Assembly: GCA_019914995.1 (NCBI GenBank)
Contig: CM034144.1
Coordinates: forward strand, 2,481,489-2,545,488
Direction: 5' to 3'
Length of the DNA stretch: 64,000 bases
DNA from: Acanthochlamys bracteata
Taxonomy: Eukaryota > Streptophyta > Magnoliopsida > Pandanales > Velloziaceae
The notes beneath the pieces are model-generated. The model was not told where the DNA came from and did not search any database. It worked only from the letters and a program-made list of their open reading frames with translations. Shown here piece by piece: positions 25,880-38,698 of this stretch (the stretch's first letter is position 1; each line of letters opens with the position of its first letter). The translations under genes and the position numbers were made by a program.

Positions 25880-26960
25880 GCCAAGTCTTCATCTTCACTT
25901 ATGTATTTGTATTCAGCATCATCTCTACTGGTAACTAGCAAGTACAAAAATGATGTTAAATGTCAATTTTGAATAAAACTATATTTGATGTTAGGAATCA
26001 AAACTAAGCAAATGATTAAACTTACTTGTCTTATTCTTTTTATTCAGATTTTTAGAACAATTTTCGCCTGACACCAAACTTATTACAGTAAGCACATTTT
26101 CTGTCTGTCTTTACTTTGGCTCTAGTGGTGGTTTTCTCTAAATCGAATTTTATCTAGTATTACCCTCCATTCTTTATTTCTTTGTTTTGTTTGTGATATG
26201 TTGGGATTTAATAGCAACACTTAAGAGGCATCGACTGAATCTTGTAAATTCTCATTGTGATTATATGAATGGACGACTGGATTGTTCTCCTTATCATTTG
26301 TCCTCCTGACTTTCTTGAACCGCACTGTTGTTTTTTCTAATACTTGCAATAAGGTTTTGTATTCCACATCGATTTTAGCAGCCATAAACTATTTGGTTGA
26401 AAATTATTTGGAGTTGAATAATTCTTAATAGCTCAGCATTTTTATGGTCACTTATCGGACCTCTATGATATTTAAATCTGTATTTATTAACACATTTTCT
26501 ACACCACTTAAGAATAAAGTGGTTGAGTATTTCTATATTCCGACTTTTGAAAACCTTGACAAGATGTGCAAACGGAAATTTCATAAACTCAAAAATTTGC
26601 ACTCACAGACACAGTTATTTTCTTTTATAGCTGGATTAAACATCATTTTCTATTTACACCAATCACCTTCTACTCAAGACATATAAATTAAAATCGTGTA
26701 GCTATCACAACTTTTTTCATTATCATGCAAAATATACTCATATTGTGCTTTCTCATATTCATGTTTGAATTTATTGTAAACATTCTTCGTACAATTTTGC
26801 CGCACTTTTCAAAAAATATTGCCTTTTAAAATTCAACACAAATGCTTATTCGCATAATCTTTCTTTTCTCTTTCTCAATAATTTTATTCAAACATTTCTC
26901 ATTCTTCAGTACGAACTCTCGAAGAATTATTGTGGTATGCAAAAAATTCTTATAAATATC
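25880..26960 (-). mobile_element. FAR1-type MULE remnant B (C-terminal part of transposase)
   Basis: On the minus strand the stretch 26375-26600 encodes IFEFMKFPFAHLVKVFKSRN followed by ILNHFILKWCRKCVNKYRF. These match the SWIM-finger region (CxCx-n-CxH) and following helix of FAR1/FHY3-type MULE transposases. A frameshift separates the CEC half of the finger from the rest. The whole segment aligns with 30420-31500, which belongs to a second copy with the same orientation. The N-terminal half of the transposase is missing here: similarity stops near 26960. Not functional. Confidence 0.6.
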
Positions 26961-27059
26961 ATTACTATCATCGCAACATTCAATAGTGTCATTGCCAGCA
27001 AGAGAGAGAAAAAAAAAAAGAAAAAAATTAAAAAAAATTCATCTGTTATACTATATAAA

Positions 27060-27500
27060 GGCACGCAAATTACGAGCGTGCCCTTCTATAGTAGTTACGT
27101 AAATTTGAGGGAAGTACTAAATGTGGACCGTTCGATCTTGATCAGACGGTGTAGAATTAATATGCTTGATGTGCGCGCATAGTGGTTGGATGTAGATCAA
27201 TTCGTATTTCGATTGAGATAAATTTTTGTCATCATATTACTGACTTATCGTTCTTCATATCTAATAGTAGAAATTGAATTTGAATGTCTCCATAGTCACA
27301 AATAATCGTGGAGTGCGATGGAGTGTGCATAAGGACCAAAGTACACATATCTCTTCTCTATATATATATATGGAGAAGGATGTATGTACATTCTTTCTCC
27401 GCACATTCACTCACACTCATTTGTGACCGTCGGATACTTAAGCGATCGTCAGGATTCGCGCTTGATCAAACACGATAGCAAACCACACGGAGATACTATA
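27060..27500. mobile_element. MITE-like repeat related to 36780-36905
   Basis: Words such as GACCGTTCGATC, CGATTGAGATAAATTTT, GTTCTTCATATCTAA and GAGTGCGATGGAGTG occur in a compact, gene-free stretch. The block 27200-27305 aligns with 36800-36900 (CCGATTGAGCTGAAATTTT, GTTCTTCATATCCAA), so both are copies of one dispersed element. A second half at 27360-27490 has TGTGACCGTCGGATAC. Termini were not fixed. Confidence 0.4.
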
Positions 27501-28799
27501 TAAGGGTACTATTATCATTATTTCTTCATTTTTCTCTTCTCTTTACATTTCTTTCTCTTGTTCTCACGTATTTGCTCCTTACTTTTGCTCCATCCTCCTG
27601 TATCGATTCTCTTAGCATCTCATCCCGCTTCTCTTTTCTCCAGCATCTTCATTTCTTCTTCTCCCTTCTCTTTTCTGTCTATTTTCTCTCAACATCTCTT
27701 TTTTTTCTTAGCCATCTATAATTTCGTTCATGTCGGCCGAGCGTGTGATGGTTGGCCGATGATCAAAATTGACTCTAACAAACCATTACTTTTTCCTCTA
27801 CTTCTTTTCTATACCTTATGCTGTTTTCAATTTCATCATTCACCACTATTACTGTGCCACCTCGTTCATCGACGCTTTTGAGAGATAAGATGGATTCCGG
27901 TGGTATGAATATTTATATGCATATCATGAACATAATTTAGCTTATTGGATTCAGTCATTGTCTTTGCTTTTTTTTTATTATTTTTATATACATTTTTCTT
28001 ATTACCAAATACATATAGGATGGGGGATGGCATCTATGTCGACGAATCTGAGTGGTATGTGCCTACTATCTTCATGACGGTATTACAGTTCTTCTTCTTC
28101 TAATTTTATTTTATTTTATTTTTTCCTTTTTATGATTGTTAAGTGTAGATAGGAAAAAGGATGAGAAATAGATGTAATACTTGAGTGTGCTATGAAAAGT
28201 TGTAAATGTAATGCTACAAGTGTAATGTGAAGTATTATGGCAATGCTTTTCGCTAACAGACTCTCTTGTGTCGCTATACTTTAAAGTTAGTATTTTATAT
28301 ATTCTCTATAATTCATTAATTGTTATTCTTTTGTTGTTGTGGATGTTTCACTCCAGTACAGAGCCAATAAACAGTGATGATCAGAATAATTTCGTTGCTC
28401 TGCTTAACATTATTGGATACTTTGAGTCAATCTACTATAAAAGTGGCAGCATGTCTTCTGCTGTAATTCAAATTAAGGTAAAGTAGTGAGTGGTTATGTA
28501 CTCATTGACTTAGAGCATCTTCTGGTTTTTTTGTTTCTCTAATAAATGTTGATTTCTGAATGTAGACAGGAAGCAGAATTAGAGCTACAACAGTGTAATG
28601 CTGAAGTGTGTGTGAATATTTTGTAAAATATAATTTGAAAGTGTAACGTATAGTGTTGCGGATTAAATGTGAAAGTGTTGAATGAAATTTTTATGTAATG
28701 AATTTTTTTATGGAAGGTAAAGCTTGAAAGTGTAAATTAAAGTTCTACAAGTGAAATATGAAAGTGTTGTGAGAACTTTGTGTAATAAATTTTTTGTAA
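27501..28799 (+). other. Pyrimidine-rich leader and unidentified exon-like segments
   Basis: 27530-27720 is strongly C/T-rich like a plant 5' leader. An ATG at 27891 starts only a short peptide. At 28355-28478 a segment bounded by TTTCACTCCAG on the left and AAG followed by GTAAAG on the right stays open and encodes TEPINSDDQNNFVALLNIIG and more. Its splice-like borders suggest an exon, but I recognise no family and cannot join it to other exons. Confidence 0.2.
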
Positions 28800-29345
28800 T
28801 CAATGAAATGCGAATGCTTTGATAGTGAATGGAATCTGCGACTGTGAATGTAAATAGAATAGATAGTGAATGGAATGTAAATGTCTTAATAGTGAATGCA
28901 ATGCATCGATGGTGAATGAAAGTCAATGGATTGTGAAGGTCATATATATTGAATGGAATACAGCGACAATGAATAGAAGTAAATGGATTGTAAATGTCAT
29001 CTATATTGACTGTAATGTATAGACAGTGAAAGAAATGTGTTGGACAATGAAATATGATATGAATGCCCAAACAGAACGTGAATGGAATAGAATGTGAATA
29101 TTATCGATAGTGAATAGAATGTGAATGTTTTGACATTGAGTGGAATGCATTAATAGTGAATAAAAATGAATGTGATGTTGACAGTGAATGAAATGTATGT
29201 AAATACAAATAGTGATTTGATACAAACAGTGAATGTGACGCAAATAATGATTTTTTTTTTACAATTTGTTTTCTTTATTAGTGAAGATAAATGCAAACAG
29301 TAATTGTCACAATTGTACATATGCTAACAGTGGATGTGATGTAAA
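28800..29345. repeat. Degenerate minisatellite based on GTGAATGGAATG
   Basis: The words GTGAATGGAATG, GTAAATGTC, TGATAGTGAATG and variants recur with spacings of roughly 20 to 60 bases throughout. It gives histidine/isoleucine-rich reading frames on the minus strand that are artefacts of the repeat. Confidence 0.7.
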
Positions 29346-29554
29346 TTTTTTTTGGCAATCGGTGAAGATAAATTCAAGCATTAACAATTGTACATATGCT
29401 ATTGCAAAACAATCATAGTCATATTTTAAATAGAAAATTTTTACATAACAGTAGAAAAATTATACATAACAATAACTGTCACAGTTTTTTCTTATTTTCT
29501 TTATCTTTTTACTCCAAATGAATAGTTAACTCTTCATTGACATTGTCTTCATTT

Positions 29555-30406
29555 TAGAGGTTGCAATATATGACTCGATCCGAAAATGAAACCCGAAACC
29601 GATCTACTTAATTAGGATTAGAGTTAGAAAATTTGACCCGTATAAATATATAGATTGGGTTAGGATTGAGCGAATTTTATCCAATTATTAAATGGGTTAA
29701 TCTCGGTTAATCCAAAATTGACCCACTAATCCGAATTGCCATCTATTGAAGAAATAATATTTGATTTTTCTTTTTCATTTATTAAAATATTAGCAATAAA
29801 ATAATCTATAATACTAATTATAAATTATTAAATTATATGATATTTATAATTAATCGTTCTTTTTATATTTTAGTAAAATAGTGTAAGATGAGAATTATAA
29901 TATTATCGGAAGTATTACTATGTAGCTGTTTGTATAATGACCAATTTGGATTTTGTATAAAAATTTTTATCAAAGTTTGTTAGATAGGTATTATCAAATT
30001 TTTTATCGAAGTTATTAGTATTTATTTATAATCATAAAATTTCAACTATCATCATATATTTTTAAAAATAAAAATAAATTTTTTTAATATACTAAACCGA
30101 TGAAGATACTAAAAAAAGCATATTTTGATGGGTATTCACTATATCTCGTCACTAAAAATATCGTGCATTTTTATTATAACTGATATTATAAATTCGTTAA
30201 AGTTTAATATTATAAAATTAAAAGTTAAAAATTTTAATTATTAAATGAGTTGACCCGAATTTGATCCGGTTATTAATAGATTGGGTTAGGGTTGATAATT
30301 TTGATCCGTATAAATTCATGGGTTAGATTAGGGTTGAATAAATTTAATTGGTTATTAAATGGTTGATTCAAAACCCACCCACCAATCCAAATTGCCACCT
30401 CTATAT
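29555..30406. mobile_element. Non-autonomous hAT element
   Basis: The left end TAGAGGTTGCAATAT and right end ATTGCCACCTCTA are inverted repeats, and subterminal parts carry inverted GGGTTAGG/GACCCG words. The flanks CTTCATTT (29547-29554) and CTTAATTT (30407-30414) agree at 7 of 8 bases if three bases after CCTCTA are counted in the element. It has no transposase. It sits at the 3' edge of MULE remnant A. Confidence 0.6.
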
Positions 30407-32400
30407 CTTAATTTGTATTTTTATCTTCACATCCTCATCTTTATCAATCACTATCAAGTATCATATGGTGACAAATGACAATTTCAAATTAAATTTAAAA
30501 AAAAATTTAGTATACTAGAATCAATATTAAGCAATTATTTGTAATACTTACTTGTCTTCTTTTTTATATTAGGATTTTAAGAATGATTCACTTGCCATAT
30601 TTAACATCATACTTATTATAGTAAACATATTTTCTAAGTGTCTTTGTTTTGGCTTTTGGTGGTTTTCTTAAACCTCATTTTATTCTACTACTATCTTTGT
30701 ATTCATTTTTTTGATTTTTTCTTCCCTTAGTTTGTAAGATATAGAGATTCAGTAGTAAAACTTGAGAGGCATCAAATGGGGTTTGTAAGTTCTCATCAAT
30801 AATATATGAATCGACAACTAGAGTCTTACCACTGATTGTTAGTTTTTCTTACTTTCTTGAGCCGTTATGATCCATCTTGTAATGGATGCAATAGCACTTG
30901 CTATCCCTCATATGTTTCAGTTTCTTCATAAATCAATTGATAGAAATTTATATGGAGTTGGAGAGTCCTTAATAGCTCAGAAGTTTTATGATTATGTACT
31001 ACCACATCGTCTTACTAAACTCTATATTTGTTAGCCCTCTTCATCCATCTTTTAAGAACAAAGTGATCTACTATTTTTATATCATTATTTTAAAAAAATT
31101 TTATAAAGTGCCCATAAGAAATCTCCATAAACTCAAAAAATTTGCACTCACATTTACCTTTCTTTGTGGCTAGATTGAACTTTACGTTCCATTCACAACA
31201 ATCACTTTTTATTCGAGATTTGTAGATGTATATACATGTAACCATCAACACCTTTTTCATCGTCAATCAGGACATACTCCATATGAACTTTTTCAAAAAA
31301 ATTTTAAACTTATTGTAGACATTACACATTTACTACACTTTCCAAAATAAAGATATTATTATGCACAATATAAAATGAGTGTTTACTTGCATAGTCCTCA
31401 CTTTTTTTTTCACTAATTCCTTGCAAACACTTATCATTTTTTAATACAAACTCATGTAGAGTTGTTGATATTTAGAAAAAAATTTTATACATACCATTCA
31501 TGTCTTCGGAGCGCCTACTAGTGTTAGTGTCTGTATAGAATGTACCAAGTGATAGATATATGCCCAATTTTTATACAAACCATTGATTTTTCTACAACTC
31601 ATATGTAGATGTCAAATCCTCCCATTTTGTTTCAAAAGTGTTAGGTGTTTTCTGAACACATCGTTGATATCTTTTTGAATTTTGAAATAAACGTATGGAA
31701 GTTTCTCGATAAGTTTTTTATAATATGCCATAAGCAAAATATATGCTGTGTATTTAGAAATACTTTTACAACAACTGCATGCTAAGTCTGTAATGATTAA
31801 AAAAGCCATTTAAAATTGGGGCACGTTCGTCTATAGCTGTAAGCTAAGTTTCAAAAATCTATTAAAAAATTTCTCTATCTCATCCAAAAGTACTGCACAA
31901 TCATACTGAATTGACTGCATATGATGATTAACTCCAATGAATAGCGCAAATGACATATCATACACGTTTGTATGATATGTGATATCAAAAAATAAACGTC
32001 ACCAAAATACTGATGTTCACTATATGACTGACCATCTATCTAGAAAAATTTAATGGGTCTTGCTTTTTTGTCCGTTTATATTGCATAATAAAAGTCCGGG
32101 TCCTCTATACTCTTCTTTTGAAAGAAATTAAGTACTGCGGTAGCATCACCACTTATAAGTTTCTTATACTATTTTGAGCGACATATATAGTTCCAACAAT
32201 TTCTGTCATCAAAATCTTGCCATGGTCCGTCAGTAATATTTGTAATTTTGTTTACGGATAAGCCTTCATCCTGAAATACATCAATCAAACTCTTAGCTAC
32301 AGTAGGTATATTTCTATAAACAGACATCCACATTCTTTTTGCAAGACTAACTAAGTTGTGATTGTGATCATCTTCAAAATTCACCACTTTTTACAATTCA
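30407..32400 (-). mobile_element. FAR1-type MULE remnant A with most of a transposase
   Basis: Reading on the minus strand: near 32170-32387 the FAR1 DNA-binding part, DDHNHNLVSLAKRMWMSVYR followed by VAKSLIDVFQDEGLSVNKIT; near 32000-32160 pieces like GDATAVLNFFQKKSIEDPDF; near 31610-31810 the MULE catalytic-domain part with a TDL motif, NTQHIFCLWHIIKNLSRNFH in an adjacent frame; and near 30960-31170 the SWIM finger CECKFFEFMEISYGHFIKFF followed by VDHFVLKRWMKRANKYRV. Order and content match FHY3/FAR1-related MULE proteins. Several frameshifts and stops show it is dead. It is the fuller sister of remnant B. Confidence 0.75.
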
Positions 32401-33329
32401 CTACCTTATTTTTTCACCCCGAATGTTGTATGACACCTGTATTTTATTGTACTCGTGATTCTCTTCTTATTTACTCTTTTTCGGTACCATCGTCTGTCTT
32501 TTGAAATCGATGATCTATATAAATTCCAAAACGGTAACGTGTCATTTAACAAATACTCACTTCGTCTAATCTAAAATTTTTTTTCTGAATCGTTCAAGTA
32601 ACGAGGCTAAATTCTTTAGTCTTTCTGTAATTGATATAAAATTATTTTGCAATTTGAGGTTCTAAAATGTCATCCCTATATACGTTGATTGACATTCTCA
32701 AATTTTTTTTTTTCATGTTACAGTTACCGTCCCAAATTTCACTTCTATTTTTATTTCTTTTTTCACCAAAATTTTACTCAAATTATATTTCACGTTATTT
32801 AATAACCACTTTGAATTAAACCTCCATTAAGTTTCACTCTTTATCAAATTTTACTTATACAAAATTAATTTTTGAAAATTGAAACATGCAATAGAGTTTC
32901 TTTATCTAAAGAAGAAATTTTATAGATGTCGGTAGCACAAAATCTTATACTTCGGCAGCGGGTCAAGAATGCTGTACATTACAGGTATAATCTATTCACC
33001 CTTAAAACTTATTTTTTCTACAAAAAATTATTTTTAACTCATGTCTAATTTCATAAAACAACAAAAAAAATCGCTTCTAATTTATTTCTTTTTAAATAAA
33101 TAAAAAATTATACTCACTTCTATGTACAATTTATAATAACTTATATTTTAATAACTCACTTTATTAACTTCTTCTAATTTAAAAGAACACAGCATTACAT
33201 CCATAGGTTCATCATGAAGAACCAACGTTTGATCCCATCAAATAAGAATCAGATCAGATCTGAATTAGACTCGACCTAGTTCGCATCGAATCTAATCATA
33301 AACGGATTCCTCACTGTGAGTAAAAGCAG
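32401..33329. other. AT-rich spacer before the SAM-domain gene
   Basis: No coding region or repeat ends. 33180-33330 is somewhat more complex and probably belongs to the promoter of the downstream gene; no clear TATA box could be fixed. Confidence 0.4.
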
Positions 33330-33731
33330 GTGCACCCCTTTGCTAACTTTTTCTATTGTGTTGTAAGGACAGTTACCCGAACCAAAAAGGTTTCAGATTC
33401 TCTCTCTCCTCTTCACCGTCGCGTTTTTCGATTTCCTTCCGACCACTGCGCAAGACCCGCCTCTTTTTTCATCTTCTCTCTCTCTCAATCTCTGCTATTA
33501 ATATCTAGGAATCAGTATATATCATTTCGAGTGTCCTATGAGGTGTATCGAATCCCCATTTCTTCCTCTTTGTTTCTTCACTGATTATACATTTTCGTTT
33601 ACCTTGAAAATTTTTATTTATTTGTTTATGTTTTCTAATCGATTAGTTTCTTTTATTTTAGTTCGTGCCTCCGGGTTGTTGTTGGTGAATAGAAATTCTC
33701 TGAAGTGAGTCGTAGGAGAGAGAGAGAAGAT

Positions 33732-36700
33732 ATGTCTGCTGGAAGGCAAGTCACAATCAATCTTGGTAGGGGTGTTCAGGTATTTTTTTCCAGCTTTGTT
33801 TGGAGTTTGTGAGAGATCAGTGTTTTTTTATGTAGATGTTTGTTCTGATTATGGAATAAATGCATTTCAATGTCGTTATCTCAATTTATATTTCGAAATG
33901 TTAGTTTTTGGTCTTTCATTGAATGGAAACTTGATTTAATGGTGGGCAGCATCTATTTACTTAACAAATCTTGAAGCTATTACTGTTTGGTTTGTCTGAA
34001 TAAAAATAACTCCATAACTATAATTTGGAGAAGCCTTTGAGGGTTCATTTTGAGCTTGTGTTTTTCAAGCCTGCTCTTTGTTGAGGTGGCACTTCAACAG
34101 CTCCTTTTCATAAAACAGTTATGGGAGCTGTAGAAGCACCTTGAGAGCTTCTTTATTATAGAAAAGCAGCCAACTATGTTCCAAGAAGTAAGTTGCCCTG
34201 GTGCAGAGCAAGGCCAAATGAACAAGCAAACTTCTCTTGGCCCTGTTGCTCAACCTTACTTTAAAAAAAGAATATGAGAGAAAGAATCTATTAGAGGGCA
34301 TTTTAAGAAAAGCTGGTCTATGTCAATCAATGAGTTAAGAGTTGCGTACAGTTTTCAAATAAATTACATCTACATTGTAAGAAGCACATGCTCTGTAGCT
34401 TTTAAAAAATTTTTTGGCTCGTAAGAGTGATGCCTTAAAAGCCATTATAGACACAATATCTGATAACAAGTTGCTTTCTCTCATATATATCCTACTTGTT
34501 TAATTTTGGTCTTATTACCTTGACCACAAGGATTTTTTTCACTTCTGATAAAGTTTCTTTTGTGAAGATAGATATGATGTTCGAAATCATGGGCACATGG
34601 TTTAAACATAATTCTTATCGCTAGGTGCAGTTGTCTTAGGCAAAGGAGATAAGTCTTTATAGTAGCAGGTGATACGTTCTTCTAGATAAAAAATGGATCT
34701 TTTACATTAGTATGATTTGTCAATATCTTTTAGATGTTGCAACCCAATGTCGCATAGGTGAAATGTCATGGTTTATTGTTGGTCTTATTTCCATGTTTTT
34801 AGAGAAACACAATTTTTTATTGGGATAGATTGTTCTGAACACACATCACAGGTATTATGATATAAAAGAGATTTAAGGAATAAAGGAGAACAGAGTTGTT
34901 GGAGGTTATTGCACATATTCCTTCTTGTACTCATAAAAATTCTTTATGTTTATCCAAATTCTAGTGGTTTTAATGAGCATGTTGCCTTTCTAGGTTATTG
35001 AATCTCTCTAGTGGATTTCTCGTGCTCTTTTACTAAAGAAAAAAGAAGCAATACAATTCTTTAAGTTTCAGAGCTAATGTCAGGGGCCATATGAAGATAG
35101 TAATAACTCTATATTTCCATTTCTTGTAGTATATATATTTTTCTTGTCCCAAAGTGTTTTCATGTTTCCTAAAAGATCTAGATGAAAGATCACTTATAAT
35201 TGCAAAATTTCTTGATGTACACCAGGTTGTCAAGAGATCAGCATCTGATAGTTTAGAATTTGATTATGGATCCTCATCACAGAGGAAGCGTTCAATACAA
35301 GAGAGATTGCGAAGCAATTTGGAAGCCCAACATTCTACTGGTGGTTCATCCAATAGTAAACGGTTAAGTTCTTCAATTTTAGTTCTCCTTGTGCATTTTA
35401 GTATTTTTTATATGCATTAAATATAACTATATAGAGTGAACTACAAATAGGCAAACAGGTTATGCTGCCGATATAAGTGAACAAGATAGCACAAAGTTCT
35501 TATATTTTAATTTAGACAGAAAACTAAACTTGTTTGCTTAAAAAGTGAGTGTAAGGTAAGCAAAGTGTCCTTTTTTCTATAGGTAGGAGTGTACCTTTTT
35601 TATCTCTATGTTGAAAATATGAGTAGATTATGTTCTAGATTTCACTTCTTCTCAATGACCTTTCTGTTTGCTTAATTTCTTTAGGAGCCTTCAATATTTT
35701 GTTTGCTTTTCCATAGCCCATATTGGGCGTTAGAGTTGAAACTTGAATTATGAGAGTTCCTGTATGTTTGATTTATTATGTTATTTTGATTAGCTCCATT
35801 ACTAAATAAGCTACATGAAGAGCTAAACGAGGATGACGTGTGTTAAGTTGCAAGTTCTCTACAAAATCTTGTAAAATATTTATGGATTCTTTGTGGAAAG
35901 ACGCATGTGTTTTAATTGCACTTGATGGAATAGAACTTGGTTGAAAGAAGAATAAGACAAGGAAGTTCAATATGTAGTGCATATAGTTTAGGGATGCTCA
36001 GGAGTACGTACTCTCAGTGTCCCCAATATAATTTTGTAATATTTAATTTTTAAAAAAAAGAGATAACATAGAAGTTTCGGTCTTGTGACCATACTTTACA
36101 GGCGGAGTGTTTCACGCGTTAGCTGGGCCCCTGATCAGCATGCACAAGCACTTGATCAAAGGGGACCAGCGCTTCTACTCCTCTCCCTGAAGCCACTAAC
36201 TAAACCAACATTCATTGAAAGAGAATGGGAAGACAGGCTGGTAGCTTAGCCTTGTGGGATCTGAAATGGGTCAATGACAATTGGCAGAGAGCAGCATAAA
36301 TTCCAATGCCCGGGCATCCATCCAATGCATGATTTTTGATAGCTTGCTCGGTAGACTGAACATGCTTTGAGGCTCGCTCTAAATCAGATGGTTTCATAGG
36401 CATTTATTAACGATGTTTCTCACATTTGCTCTCCCTGCTTACTTCTTTCTATTTGACGCTCCGGTTGTAGCCTCCCTAGGCAAGACTAACACCCTAGGGT
36501 GAGGCGTGCCATGCGTTCACCTATCCATCAACCAAAAGAGAAGGGAATGACCAAGTAAGCGAGCAGACCCAACTACCAATCCAAGTGAGGGTGCCCATAT
36601 ACTTTTGACTTCTCTCTTAGATAACTATCCCCTTAGCGGTCGAGAGGCTCTTGGTCTGGCCTCAGCCTGTGTACTGCTAGGTCCAACCACGGCTCTTTGT

Positions 36701-38662
36701 CTGGCATTAGCCTGTCACTTTGATCAAGATGACAATAATGATACAATATATATAGATTTACATTTTTTTACTTTTTGTTCTCACTTTATAAAGGTGAATT
36801 CGTGGTCCGATTGAGCTGAAATTTTGTGAATATATTTTTAACTCATAGTTCTTCATATCCAACGGTGGAGATCGATTTAGAGGTCATCTCGACTATAAAT
36901 CAGAAAGAGAGTGCCCATATATATATGTAGACGACTTTTAATAATTTTTTTAGGTTAAAAAAGTTAAACTGATTTTTTAAAAAGTTTATAAATAAGCTCT
37001 TTTTGAAAAAAACTCCTTATTTTAAGTACTCTTAAATGTTCCCTTAAGCTTAGTTGGCTAGTTCTAGCTATGTAATATATGAACTATTTCCAAATGCTAT
37101 TATGTCCTTGGAAATCTGTATAGTAAACCATAGTAGAGGTATTTGTCCTTTGCAGTTTCTATACACAATTGACTACTAATGTCTCATCAAATTATAAGAA
37201 AGAAAGTATTTGATTGTAGTGATGTACCTTATGCGTCAAATGTATATTCACTCTTGCTTTGAGTCAAACTCTAGATGCTAGCTTAACTATGACACAATCT
37301 AATACTTGATACAGCTTGAATTTAATGAAACTTAGTTTATGGGATGAGCTATTGATGAATAGGCTTTAATCTGAAGAACTTCTATAACAAGAGCTATCCG
37401 AATAAAAACTTTTTCTTGAAGGCATTGTAGTACTTGGATGTAGCTTCATAAATACTTGTTGAGTTCATTTATAATTGAGTAAAAATAAAAATATTTTTGA
37501 ATATTCAATTACCAAAGCTGACATGAGTGTACTTCATACTTGACAATTGGGATAGGTAATAGGAGTCGATATGAGAATGATGTCATGTTTGGATAAGTTT
37601 AAAATTTAAAACTTTTATATGAAAGCTACTTTTTATATGCTTTTGCTGAAGGTTGTTGTATTCTTGCTGAAGAAGCTGCTCCTTATTGAATTCTGTTTGG
37701 ATAAATGTTACTGTTAAAAGTTTTTTAGTAAAAAAAATTTAAAGATATGTTTGACTAAGCTTACGCTTATAAGTGAATAAGATATATAATAACTGAAATA
37801 TCCTTATGTATAAAATAAATGATATATTGTTAAATTTTTTAATTTATTTTCGTATATTATCTAATTTTTTAAAATTTGATTTTTATAACATATTTTATAA
37901 TATTTTTTATTTAATATTTCTATATTAATAATAGTGGAGTAAACTCTTTTCACACAAAAGTCAAAAAACTTGTTCCCAAACATGGCCTTAATTGAGAGGT
38001 ATGGGCAAAGTCATCACATAGCTTACTCCAATAAGCTTCTCAGATGAACTTTTCCTATAAGCTTCAGGGAGCATTTGCAAAGCGTTTTCCAAAGCAGCTT
38101 TTCAAATTTTCATTTTACGTTTTTAATACATTTTTTAGTATTTAGAAAAAAATTTTAAAATTTTAGAAAGTATAGAAAAATTCTACGTAGTAAGATCTTT
38201 TTATTGCTTATTTTTATTATTTTTTTAGGTAAAAAAAGTAGAGCCTTTTTTAAAAAAAAAAAAAAATCTTCCATTCTAGAAAAGCTTCATTTCAAAAGCA
38301 TACCCAAACGCCCCCTCAATTGAGCTTGTAAAAGTAGCTCTATTAGGGCTTATTTATAAGCACTAGCTATTTCATTAGATGCATCAAAATAGAAATACAA
38401 GCGACAAAAACCTTATAAGCTGAAAAATAGCTATAAGTTATTTTCGTAAGGCCATACCAAAAACAAGCGTCCTTTATGTTTGGTTAGAATGTAGGAGGAG
38501 AAATGTATGGAGGTGGAAATAGCTTTTCTCCCAATTATTGTAAGCTCAATTTTCTAAATTTGGTAACATTTGAGAGAAAGTTTTTAGCCTCTTGCTCGAA
38601 TTTCAACCTTTAATTTCCATTGCTGCCTAGGATGAATTGGTCATCTCTTGTCCCTTGCTATC

Positions 38663-38698
<36 letters not shown>

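Noticed and set aside
28708-29243. Minus-strand ORFs of 120 and 80 codons rich in His/Ile/Phe
   Set aside because: They read through a GTGAATGGAATG minisatellite and repeat the same few words.
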